DNA of 19,394 nt from NCBI GenBank assembly GCA_964573885.1, contig CAZNLL010000070.1:1-19394 (forward strand), read 5' to 3'. Both the position numbers and the translations under genes were made by a program. A model generated the notes under the pieces. It did no database searches. It saw only the letters and a list, made by a program, of their open reading frames with translations, and had not been told where the DNA came from. Of the stretch, positions 8,001 to 14,944 are shown in pieces (within the stretch, counting starts at the first letter, position 1; each line of letters opens with the position of its first letter). This DNA comes from CAZNLL01 sp964573885. GTDB lineage: Bacteria; Desulfobacterota; DSM-4660; Desulfatiglandales; Desulfatiglandaceae.

Positions 8001-8976
8001 CGAGGCGGGACGGGATCCGGTTCTTCTCACAAGGAAGGGCCGGGCGCCTGCAGCCGAGGTGGAGGAATTGGGACTTTGGCGGTCTGCCCGGGAGCAATGG
8101 GAGAGGACGGGTATCACCACCTGGGATTTCGGAACCCTCCCGGAGCAGCTCGCCCTGGGACCCAATCTGGCGGCCTACCCCGGCCTGTCCCTGGAAGAGG
8201 ACTCCGTGGCCATTCGTCTCTTTACGAGCCCGGCAGAGGCCTTGGGATGTCACAAAAAGGGAGTGGAGGCCCTGTTTCGCCTGGCCCTCAAGAAGGAACT
8301 CAAGTTTCTTAAACGGGGGATCAGCCTGCCCGAGCGGGTTGCGCCCTGGGCGGTTGCTTTCGGAGGCCGTAAGGCTTTAGAGGGGGCTGTCTTCGAGAGC
8401 CTGATGCACCGTCTTTTTCGCCTCCATATCCGGAGTCCCGAGGCCTTCAGCCGACATCTCAAGGGCATACGTCCAAGCCTTGACCCGGAGGCCAAGGGGC
8501 TTCTTGATCTGACGGGCAAGGTTTTGGAGGCCTTTCACCGGACCCACACCACCCTTCACACTTTGGATGAGGCCAATCGGTCAAACAGGGCCCTGCTGGG
8601 GATCTTGGGCCGGATTCGCGGACACCTTAAGTCCCTGGTGCCCCAGGATTTTGTACAACGCTATTCCATGGACCGGCTCGCCCACCTTCCCCGGTACCTG
8701 AAGGCCATGGAATTGAGGGCCGAGAGGGCGGCTCACGCTGTGGAAAGAGACCGGAAAAAGGCGGCTTTGGCGGAAACCTTTGTGCAAACCTTGGAGGAGC
8801 TGAAAACCGAATTATCGGCCCACAGCTCCCAGGAGAAGCGGGAAGCGCTGGAGGCCTTTGAATGGACGGTAGAGGAGTACAAGGTGTCTCTCTTTGCCCA
8901 GGAACTCAAGACACCCTTTCCTGTTTCCGCAAAACGTTTGCAAAAAAAGGCCGATGAGATAAAAAGGATGGTGTAA
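5029..8976 (+). CDS. hrpA: ATP-dependent RNA helicase HrpA (DEAH box)
   Basis: A 1315-residue DEAH-box helicase, close to the roughly 1300 residues of E. coli HrpA. Motifs in order: Walker A GDTGSGKST (102-110), TQPRR (130-134), TDGIL (176-180), DEAH with IDEAHERS (198-205), SAT (231-233), NVAETSLTIPG (353-363) and QRKGRCGR (399-406). Then come the winged-helix/helicase-associated region and the long C-terminal region typical of HrpA (DUF3418-type). HrpA unwinds RNA with NTP hydrolysis; in E. coli it has been linked to mRNA processing and rescue of stalled ribosomes. The start is TTG (5029-5031), with the purine-rich AAGAGAGAAG (5013-5022) 6 nt upstream; no ATG fits better. The histidine kinase gene starts about 34 bases after the stop, suggesting cotranscription. 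All helicase motifs are intact. Confidence 0.96.
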   Translation: MSLQERITHIESRLAGAMIRDRHEIWPRLRLLKRGAARAKQDKRLVERLSVLENLVEASCRRQEARLHHQPGISYPRDLPIFDRKEAIVRAVGENQVVIVSGDTGSGKSTQIPKMCLEAGQGIAGVIGCTQPRRIAATTIGRRIAEELGQDLGKAVGYKVRFTDRTSPQAYIKIMTDGILLAETQQDPLLAQYDTLIIDEAHERSVNIDFVLGILKTLLPKRKELKVIITSATLDTEKFSAAFNDAPVVEVAGRMYPVTVEYKPLDPDLEEAGEVTYVDGAVKAVEDLRRKRRLGDILIFMPTEQDIRETCELLEARRFAGARVLPLFARLPAREQQRVFSSSSGQKIVVATNVAETSLTIPGIRYVIDTGLARIPRYVARTRTSSLPICPISRSSADQRKGRCGRVKKGTCIRLYSEEDYETRPEFTPPEILRSNLAEVILRMLSLNLGRIKDFPFVDPPNPRSIKDGFDLLRELGAIEPKGNGHVITKMGRHMARLPMDPRISRMMLEARKEGCMGEVAVIASALSIQDPKERPADKTARADQAHGSFKDPDSDFLTLLNIWDRYHRTWESLKTQNKMRRFCKDHFLSFMRMREWRDVHEQVTTILKEQGIKLQEGPRNQKDKVPLSRYARIHRSILSGYLSNIAQKKDKNIYLAARGREVMIFPGSTLFNQGCPWIVAAEMVKTSRLFARTAARIDEDWLEALGGDLSKSSYSGPHWEKNRGEVRAYEQVTLYGLVIVPRRPVSYGPLFPEEAHRIFVRSGLVEDQVKERFPFLEHNRALKEGLATVEDKIRRRNILVSEEAMARFYSERLQGVYDIAGLRKRIRERGGDGFLKMDEDDLLLNRPGKGLLDRYPDKMTVGDQDFRFSYKFSPGADTDGVTIKIPTTLASRFPVERLEWVVPGLYKEKITALIKGLPKRYRRRLVPVSKKVDIIEAEMGRTNEPLVTALARFIYQRFGVDIPASEWPDQDLPDHLKIRVAITDHKGRELEAGRDPVLLTRKGRAPAAEVEELGLWRSAREQWERTGITTWDFGTLPEQLALGPNLAAYPGLSLEEDSVAIRLFTSPAEALGCHKKGVEALFRLALKKELKFLKRGISLPERVAPWAVAFGGRKALEGAVFESLMHRLFRLHIRSPEAFSRHLKGIRPSLDPEAKGLLDLTGKVLEAFHRTHTTLHTLDEANRSNRALLGILGRIRGHLKSLVPQDFVQRYSMDRLAHLPRYLKAMELRAERAAHAVERDRKKAALAETFVQTLEELKTELSAHSSQEKREALEAFEWTVEEYKVSLFAQELKTPFPVSAKRLQKKADEIKRMV

Positions 8977-9010
8977 GTGATATTTCACGATAGATGGAAG
9001 GGGAATGGGG

Positions 9011-10984
9011 ATGGTTGAGAAAGAGGGCGCCAAGGGTCTACGCAAGCGGGTTGACGAACTGGAAGAGGAAGTCTCCAGGCTCCAAGGCGTTGAACGGGCC
9101 CTTCGAAGGTCCCAAAGACGCCTTAGGATCCTGTTGGACTTTTTACCCTCCGCCCTAGCCATCCTCCAAGTGGACGGCCGGGTCTATTATCTGAACCGCA
9201 GCTTTACCGAGCTCTTCGGATGGACCCTGGAAGAACTTGAGGGAGGACATATCCCCTTTGTGCCCCCGGGACTCGAGGCGGAGGCAAATGAGATCCTCCT
9301 ACGTCTTGTCCGGGAAAAGGTCTTTCTCAGGTATGAGACCCGGCGCCTGACCAAGGACGGCGGCATGCTGGATGTGGTCCTGAGGGCGGGGTTCCATGAG
9401 GAATCGGAAGAGGAGCCGGCCCGACTTCTCATGACCTTCCGGGACGTAACCCAGCCCAGGCGAATCGCCCGGATCAACGAGACCATCCTCCGCATCAGTA
9501 CGGCCCTGCCCGAATATCCGGATCTGGAAGAGCTCCTGGATTATATTGACAGTGAGGTCAAGGAACTCCTGGGTACGGAAGGGTCGGTGGTGATCCTCCT
9601 GGATGAGGAGAAGCAGGAACTCTTTGTCCTGGGTGCGGCCTATGACGACACAGCCACGGAAAAGCGGGCAAAAGAGATCCGCTTTAAAATGAACCAGCTT
9701 GTGGCAGGGGAGGTCATTGAGAAAGGTGAACCCATTATTGTCTCCGACACCACCCAGGATGAGGCCCTCCACAGGGCCAGGGACAGGCGGCTGGGATATG
9801 AGACCCGGAACCTGCTTCTTGTACCCCTGAGGAGCAGTGAGCGCATCATCGGGGTCCTGTGCGCCATTAACAAAAAAGAGGGCGCCTTCGACCATACGGA
9901 TGTAGAGCTCTTGAACACGATCGCCGGGACTGTGGCCTTGTCCGTTGAAAACGCCCGGGTCACCAAGGAACTCCGAAAGGCCTACCGGGAGGTTAAGAGC
10001 CTTAACCGGGCCAAGGACAGGGTGATTCACCACCTCTCCCATGAGCTGAAAACGCCTGTTTCCATTGTAATAGGTTCTCTGCGGATACTGGTAAGGACCC
10101 TTTCAGCGGCCCTGCCTGAAAAGGCCTGGAAAGACAATGTGGATCGAATAAGAAGGAACCTGGATCGCATTGTGGATCTGCAGTACGAGGTGACCGATAT
10201 TATGCAGGACCATGATTACCGGGCCTATGATGTGCTTTCTCTCCTCCTTGAGCAGTGCGCGGACGAGATCGAGGTCCTCGTGGCTGAAGAGGGAGGCAGG
10301 GAGGGCATTGTCAAAAGGGTGAGGGAGAGGATCGAGGAAATATTCGGTCCCAAAGAGGCCCAACCCCAGGAGATCCGGCTCCATGAATTTGTGCGGGAAA
10401 GGCTGGAGGCCCTGAAGCCGTCCTTTACCCATCGCGAGGTGGAGGTCAAGACCTGCCTCGAGCCGGCCCCGGCCCTTTACATACCCCGGGATCCCCTGGG
10501 CAAGGTGGTGGACGGGCTGGTCAGGAATGCCATAGAAAACACCCCCGACGAGGGCAGGATCGAGGTGGTGGTCCGGAAACGGGGCCCAGGCACGGAACTC
10601 ATCGTACGCGACTGGGGGGTGGGCATTGTGGAAGAGGCCCAGAGACGCGTTTTTGAGGGGTTTTTCGCCACCCAGGACCCCATTTATTATTCCTCCAAAA
10701 GGCCCTTTGATTTTAATGCCGGGGGAAAGGGGGCCGATCTTCTAAGGATGAAAATTTTCTCGGAACGCTACCATTTTAAGATTACCATGTCCTCGAACCG
10801 GTGCAGGACCATCCCCGCCGAGCAGGATGCGTGTCCCGGGAGGATCAGTGATTGCAACTTTTGCAAAAACAAAGAGGATTGTTACGCGAGCGGGGGTACC
10901 ACCTTTACCCTGTTTTTTCCCGGTGTAGGAGCGCACGCTGCTGGTCTGGAGGGCAATGGGAATCCCAATGGAATTGGGGCTTGA
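9011..10984 (+). CDS. PAS-GAF sensor histidine kinase with Cys-rich C-terminal insertion
   Basis: A 657-residue soluble sensor kinase with no membrane segment. An N-terminal coiled coil (about 10-40) is followed by PAS (about 38-148), GAF (168-318), HisKA with SHELKTP and phospho-acceptor His344, and a HATPase domain (about 458-635) with N-box RNAIENTP, G1 DWGVGI, F-box FEGFFA and G2 NAGGKGADL. About 55 charged residues (398-455) separate HisKA from the ATPase, longer than usual. Inside the ATPase end lie five Cys (598, 608, 615, 618, 624; CPGRISDCNFC), which could bind metal or sense redox. No response regulator gene is adjacent, so the partner is unknown. The ATG at 9005 is too close to GGAAGGGG (8996-9003), so I take the ATG at 9011, 7 nt downstream. 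The PilZ gene follows after 62 bases. Confidence 0.92.
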   Translation: MVEKEGAKGLRKRVDELEEEVSRLQGVERALRRSQRRLRILLDFLPSALAILQVDGRVYYLNRSFTELFGWTLEELEGGHIPFVPPGLEAEANEILLRLVREKVFLRYETRRLTKDGGMLDVVLRAGFHEESEEEPARLLMTFRDVTQPRRIARINETILRISTALPEYPDLEELLDYIDSEVKELLGTEGSVVILLDEEKQELFVLGAAYDDTATEKRAKEIRFKMNQLVAGEVIEKGEPIIVSDTTQDEALHRARDRRLGYETRNLLLVPLRSSERIIGVLCAINKKEGAFDHTDVELLNTIAGTVALSVENARVTKELRKAYREVKSLNRAKDRVIHHLSHELKTPVSIVIGSLRILVRTLSAALPEKAWKDNVDRIRRNLDRIVDLQYEVTDIMQDHDYRAYDVLSLLLEQCADEIEVLVAEEGGREGIVKRVRERIEEIFGPKEAQPQEIRLHEFVRERLEALKPSFTHREVEVKTCLEPAPALYIPRDPLGKVVDGLVRNAIENTPDEGRIEVVVRKRGPGTELIVRDWGVGIVEEAQRRVFEGFFATQDPIYYSSKRPFDFNAGGKGADLLRMKIFSERYHFKITMSSNRCRTIPAEQDACPGRISDCNFCKNKEDCYASGGTTFTLFFPGVGAHAAGLEGNGNPNGIGA

Positions 10985-11046
10985 CTATTTAATCCGGGTG
11001 CGGCATTAAGCCGGTGGGTCCTGAAAATTGATTTGGATTGAGATCC

Positions 11047-11766
11047 ATGTTGGAACCTGAAAAAGTTGGCGGCAACAGGCGATTTGATATCCTGGGAGAG
11101 TTGCAGCGGGACGAGACGCTCCTCACCATCCGTGTGAGGGACAAAAACTACTCGCAACTGACGGTGGTCACCGATGTGGGCAGCAAGAAGGGTGAGCCCT
11201 ATTTCCTTATCGACTATCCCAGGGGATTCGATGAAGCCGTGGTCTGGCAAAAAGAATGGCGCCTGGAGTTTGAGTTTACACCCAGGGACGGGGTCCTCCA
11301 TAAATTCGTTACCACGGGGGGAGAAATCCAGGGAGGTGAGGTATGGGTCAGGTTCCCGGAGGTTATCGAACGGCATCAGAGAAGAAATGATTTCCGCCTG
11401 GACGCCCCCTTGGGGACCAGACTTCATATTCCCCTGGAGGATACGGCAAGGGTGATGAGCGTCATCGACGTAAGCAGGGGGGGAGCCCTGGTGACCCTGG
11501 AGAGGGGCGTCGAGCAAAAACCCACTTTTAAACAGGGTCAGGGGATCAGGGACCTGGAATTGGAATTCCCCTCGAAAAAAGAGGAACTAAAGATCAAAAT
11601 CAAAAAGGCCCGGGTTTTGAGGTTGGAAAAGGGACCTCACAAGGCCAGGTACCGCTATGCCTTGCAATTCATGGACGTGGAAAAGCGTGAAGAGAGACGC
11701 CTCACCAAGCTCATCTACCACTTCGAGACCCTCTTTCTTAGGGAAAGGCTCAAGACGGATTTTTGA
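11047..11766 (+). CDS. PilZ-domain c-di-GMP receptor protein
   Basis: A 239-residue protein with a YcgR-like layout. An N-terminal beta-rich domain (about 15-105) is followed by a PilZ domain. The c-di-GMP signature is present: Arg residues in RRNDFR (112-117, RxxxR) and the DVSRGG motif (141-146, D/N-x-S-x-x-G). It probably changes motility, adhesion or exopolysaccharide behaviour when the second messenger binds; the target is not visible here. The ATG at 11047 is chosen over an in-frame TTG at 11038; neither has a strong ribosome site. It is the last gene of the hrpA-kinase-pilZ run and ends in front of a short terminator. Confidence 0.9.
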   Translation: MLEPEKVGGNRRFDILGELQRDETLLTIRVRDKNYSQLTVVTDVGSKKGEPYFLIDYPRGFDEAVVWQKEWRLEFEFTPRDGVLHKFVTTGGEIQGGEVWVRFPEVIERHQRRNDFRLDAPLGTRLHIPLEDTARVMSVIDVSRGGALVTLERGVEQKPTFKQGQGIRDLELEFPSKKEELKIKIKKARVLRLEKGPHKARYRYALQFMDVEKREERRLTKLIYHFETLFLRERLKTDF

Positions 11767-11770
11767 TTTC

Positions 11771-11788
11771 GCCTGGACAGGCCTTTTT
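11771..11788 (+). terminator. Short rho-independent terminator after the PilZ gene
   Basis: GCCT (11771-11774) pairs with AGGC (11779-11782) around a GGAC loop, followed directly by CTTTTT. The stem is short, but the position, 4 bases after the PilZ stop and between convergent genes, fits. The T-run reaches the last codon of the opposite antitoxin gene. Confidence 0.45.
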
Positions 11789-12878
11789 ACTCGGAGAAGT
11801 GAAATCGCCGCACAAGCTCATTGTACCAGCTAAAGTCGATGATCCTGTCGTGCTGGAGCCTTCCGACTACAATGCCCGGGGCGATGCCGAGCTCGGCGGC
11901 AAAGTTTTGAACCGCCTTTCTGGTAGGGCGGCCCCGGTCCTGAGTAAAGCGCTTATAGTCTCCTTCGGGGATCAGGAGGTGGGCTGCAAAGCGATCGGCC
12001 TCTATTTCTTCCCTGTTGTGTTCCAGGCCTTGTTCCTCGATGAAAACGGTCTTTTTCCCGTGGAGCTGGATGTGCCCTGCCTCGTGGAAGAAGGTGAACC
12101 AGAAGTGGTCATCCCTTTTATGACGAAGACTGAGCATGATCAGGGCCTTGTCCTTGCTGAGCCAGCGTGTGGCCCCGCTCAGATGGGTCCTGGGTAATTC
12201 CGGGACCATGACCAGGGCCACCCCGGCCCTGCGGCAGCGCTCTTTCATCCGGGGGACAAAGGCCCTGGGAAGGGTTGTGGTCATGTTTCTGATCTCTGTC
12301 AGGGCCGAGCCAAAGGCGTCTCTGTCAAAAGGGGAAGTATCGATGCCCTGGGCGATGCGTTCACCGATCCTGAGCCAGGCGGCTACAGATTCTGGTGCGG
12401 CCTGAAAGGATGGAGACCGGCGATAGGCGACTGACATTTTCTGAAAACGCTTTTCCCAGGCTTGGATAGAGCCCACTCCGAAAAAGGCGAGAAGCCCCTC
12501 TATCTGGTTCACCGGTCCTTTTCCAGAGGGAATTAATCCCCGTTTTATAAGTTCCCGCACCGGAAACCGTCTGGCCCAGGCCTTCTGCTTTTCCAGTTTT
12601 TCGCGAACCTTGAAGTGGGCCTCGTGAAGTCGGCTGAAGGCCTCCAGGTTGTTCCACACGGCGGCGGAGACACCCAGGACCCGTTCAAATTGGATGGCCG
12701 TTTCCGGAGTAACCGGGGCCTTACCGTGGATGATCTGGCTCACGGTTTTTGCCGAGAGGCCGCATCTTTCGGCAAACGCGCTCTTCTTGATTCCCCGGGA
12801 CTCAAGGGTTTCTTCCAGGATTTCTCCGGGGGTGACGGCATAGTCGGGAGTGAACCCGTCTGTGGCAGGTGTCGGCAT
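11787..12878 (-). CDS. HigA-like antitoxin: XRE HTH fused to ImmA/IrrE zinc peptidase
   Basis: A 363-residue two-domain protein. The N-terminus (about 16-75) is a HigA-type helix-turn-helix (TPGEILEETLESRGIKKSAFAE...LSAKTVSQIIHGKAPVTPETA). The C-terminal half is an ImmA/IrrE-like metallopeptidase with HEAGH (265-269) as zinc and catalytic motif and probable third ligand Glu293 in EEIEAD. As an antitoxin it should bind the HigB-like toxin encoded just upstream and repress the pair's promoter; the peptidase domain might mediate its own or a partner's cleavage. Its ATG overlaps the toxin's TGA by one base (TGATG), indicating translational coupling. It is much longer than plain HigA (about 100 residues), but this HTH-ImmA arrangement is a known family. 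Confidence 0.9.
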   Translation of the reverse strand: MPTPATDGFTPDYAVTPGEILEETLESRGIKKSAFAERCGLSAKTVSQIIHGKAPVTPETAIQFERVLGVSAAVWNNLEAFSRLHEAHFKVREKLEKQKAWARRFPVRELIKRGLIPSGKGPVNQIEGLLAFFGVGSIQAWEKRFQKMSVAYRRSPSFQAAPESVAAWLRIGERIAQGIDTSPFDRDAFGSALTEIRNMTTTLPRAFVPRMKERCRRAGVALVMVPELPRTHLSGATRWLSKDKALIMLSLRHKRDDHFWFTFFHEAGHIQLHGKKTVFIEEQGLEHNREEIEADRFAAHLLIPEGDYKRFTQDRGRPTRKAVQNFAAELGIAPGIVVGRLQHDRIIDFSWYNELVRRFHFSE

Positions 12879-13213
12879 CAGTGATAATCCTCTATGGCCA
12901 CAATGGTGATGGCCGTAATCTTTTCCAGGTCGAGGCCCCCGTTCTCTCGCAGGGGAAGGGGGTTGTGATTGGGCTCGAAGACCACGCGATATGGATGTTT
13001 GAGATCAACGGCGAAACGGATTTTGCTTGGCCCTTTAAGTTGATGCCTTCTCTCCGGGGGAAGATAGGACACGCTGGCCAGGGTAGGCGCAGCCTTGAGC
13101 ACCATCATGCGGCGTTTAATGAACGCCGCAAGATCCGCCTTGAATTGCCTCTTAAGTGTCTTTTCAGAGCTGAGGGTTTTTGCCAGCTTTTGGCTTTTAA
13201 AAGTAATATGCAT
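12878..13213 (-). CDS. HigB/RelE-like toxin of a type II toxin-antitoxin pair
   Basis: A 111-residue basic protein whose central and C-terminal part (RHQLKG, FAVDLKHPYRVVFEP, ITIVAIEDYH) looks like the RelE/ParE superfamily, in particular HigB-type ribosome-dependent mRNA interferases. The order toxin then antitoxin is the hallmark of higBA loci. Start ATG at 13213 with AGGA immediately before it, a poor ribosome site that may keep toxin output low. Toxin activity is inferred from fold and context only. Confidence 0.8.
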   Translation of the reverse strand: MHITFKSQKLAKTLSSEKTLKRQFKADLAAFIKRRMMVLKAAPTLASVSYLPPERRHQLKGPSKIRFAVDLKHPYRVVFEPNHNPLPLRENGGLDLEKITAITIVAIEDYH

Positions 13214-13224
13214 TCCTAAAATAT

Positions 13225-13241
13225 TTTACGGGATAAGTAAA
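13225..13241. promoter_or_regulatory. Possible operator of the toxin-antitoxin pair
   Basis: An inverted repeat TTTAC-N7-GTAAA lies 12-28 bases upstream of the toxin start, in AT-rich DNA suited to a promoter. HigA antitoxins bind such short repeats. The rest of the 211-base gap (13214-13424) shows no gene; a weak CAAG/CTTG stem with a T-run (13387-13363, minus strand) could end the liv operon. Confidence 0.3.
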
Positions 13242-13424
13242 GACTTTTTTGTTCTCCCCTTCTGATCAAGAAGAAAAACAAAACGCTCTGGAGGCGGGAT
13301 GAGGCGGTCTGGGGTCTCTATTCGCAGGGAAGAGAACAGGCCTTAACATAGCCTAACTTTTTAAAAAATCAAGGATTATTCTTCTTGTCTTTGAGGTGGC
13401 TCGCCATGGGAGGGGGTAAAGGGC

Positions 13425-14174
13425 TCACAGCCCAAGGTAGGTCTTGCGCAGGACCTCGTCTTTGAGCAGGTCCTGGCCTTTTCCCTGGGCAATGATCTTG
13501 CCGGAGGAGAGGACATAGTTGCGGGTGGCCATCTTAAAGACCGTACTCACCTCCTGTTCTATCAAGAGAAGGGTGATGCCCAGGTTCCGGACCTCTGCAA
13601 TCTTTTGGAACACCTCGGCACGGAGTTTGGGCGCCAGACCGGTGGAAGGCTCGTCAATACAAAGGAGCTTGGGCCGGGACATGAGGGCCCTGCCTATGGC
13701 CAGCATTTGCTGTTCTCCCCCCGATAGGGTCCCGGAGATCTGGCTGGACCGGGTCTCAAGCACGGGAAAGAGCTGATAGACCTTTACCAGGTTGTCCTCG
13801 ATTTCCACCCTGTCCCTGGTCAGGTAGGCCCCGGCAAGGAGATTTTCCAGGACCGTCATCTCCCGGAAGGGCCGTCTTCTTTCCGGACAATGTATGAGGC
13901 CCCGTTTGACGATCCTGTGGGCCGGAACCTGGTCAATGCGTTCGCCGTCAAAGGTGATGGTGCCCTGGAGGGTGACATCACCGCCCGAGGATCTTCGGGT
14001 GATTTCTCTATCCCTGGCCACCAGGCCGGTTATGGCCCTTAAGAGGGTGGACTTGCCGGCCCCGTTGGGGCCCACAAGACTTACCAGTTCCCCTTGCTCC
14101 ACAGTCATGCTGAGGTCGTTGATGAGCATGGCCTTGTCATAGCATACAGTGAGATGGGCAATTTCCAGAAGCAC
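13425..14174 (-). CDS. livF: LivF-type ABC transporter ATPase
   Basis: A 249-residue ATP-binding subunit of a branched-chain-amino-acid-type (HAAT) importer. Walker A GPNGAGKST (35-43), ABC signature LSGGEQQ, Walker B LLCIDEPSTGL and the switch His region (LLIEQEV) are present. About a dozen extra residues (REITRRSSGGD) sit before the usual ITFDG strand. The frame opens earlier (14207), overlapping LivG by 32 bases. The GTG at 14172-14174 is preferred because AAGGAG lies 9 nt before it and translation then begins one base after the LivG stop. Last gene of the operon. Confidence 0.94.
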   Translation of the reverse strand: MLLEIAHLTVCYDKAMLINDLSMTVEQGELVSLVGPNGAGKSTLLRAITGLVARDREITRRSSGGDVTLQGTITFDGERIDQVPAHRIVKRGLIHCPERRRPFREMTVLENLLAGAYLTRDRVEIEDNLVKVYQLFPVLETRSSQISGTLSGGEQQMLAIGRALMSRPKLLCIDEPSTGLAPKLRAEVFQKIAEVRNLGITLLLIEQEVSTVFKMATRNYVLSSGKIIAQGKGQDLLKDEVLRKTYLGL

Positions 14175-14175
14175 C

Positions 14176-14943
14176 CTACATTTCTCCTTCGCCCAGGTAA
14201 GCCTCAATGACTTCGGGGTTTTTGGTGATTTCCTCAGGGGTCCCGTCGGCTATGATGACCCCGAAATTGAGGACAATGATTCGATCCACAATTTTCATCA
14301 GTTGCTGGAGCTTGTGCTCCACAATAATCATGGCCGGTCCTTCACTGTGGAGCCGGCCGAATCTCCCCCCCTTGTGAAGACGCTTTATCGACACGGCCAT
14401 GAGCTCTGTCTCCGCCGGGCTCAGCCCGCCGAAGGGTTCGTCCAGCAGAAGGAGCTCCGGCTCTGTGGCAATGGCCCTGGCCACCTCCAGGCGTTTGAGG
14501 TCGCCCTGGGACAGGGTGGAGGCCTTTTCCAGGGCCATATCCGAGATGCCCGCGAATTCCAGGGCGTCCATGGCCTTGGCTTCGACCTTTTTCACCCACT
14601 CTCCTCTTTTCATGGCCCTGGGGCTGAGGCAGGAAACCATGACATTGGCAATGATAGGGAGGCGACGAAAAGGCCTCATATTCTGGAAGGTGCAAGCAAT
14701 ACCCGCATTTACAATGTTCCAGGTCTTTTTTCCCACAATATTTTGACCCTTGAACCGGACGACGCCGGTGTCCGGTCTCAGTACCCCGGTGATAAGGCGG
14801 AGCAAGGTTGTCTTGCCAGCGCCGTTCGGGCCGATGAGGCCCAAAACCTGGTCTCTCTCCATGGAAAAATGGACATTGTTGATGGCACGAAGGCCTCCGA
14901 AGTCCTTGTTGAGGCCCTGGACGTCCAGAAAGGGTTGGCCCAT
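14176..14943 (-). CDS. livG: LivG-type ABC transporter ATPase
   Basis: A 255-residue ATPase partner of LivF. Walker A GPNGAGKTT (38-46), the LivG-type signature LSQGDLKRLEVARA, Walker B LLLLDEPFGGLSP, and the C-terminal IIVEHKL and VLNFGVIIADGTPEEI segments are all intact. It starts at an ATG one base after the ligase stop (TGATATG), so translation is tightly coupled to the acyl-CoA ligase. Confidence 0.95.
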   Translation of the reverse strand: MGQPFLDVQGLNKDFGGLRAINNVHFSMERDQVLGLIGPNGAGKTTLLRLITGVLRPDTGVVRFKGQNIVGKKTWNIVNAGIACTFQNMRPFRRLPIIANVMVSCLSPRAMKRGEWVKKVEAKAMDALEFAGISDMALEKASTLSQGDLKRLEVARAIATEPELLLLDEPFGGLSPAETELMAVSIKRLHKGGRFGRLHSEGPAMIIVEHKLQQLMKIVDRIIVLNFGVIIADGTPEEITKNPEVIEAYLGEGEM

Positions 14944-14944
14944 A

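Noticed and set aside
13421..13433. Hairpin GGGCT/AGCCC over the livF stop codon as a terminator
   Set aside because: Three-base loop and only a short TTTA after it on the minus strand; it may simply reflect coding sequence.
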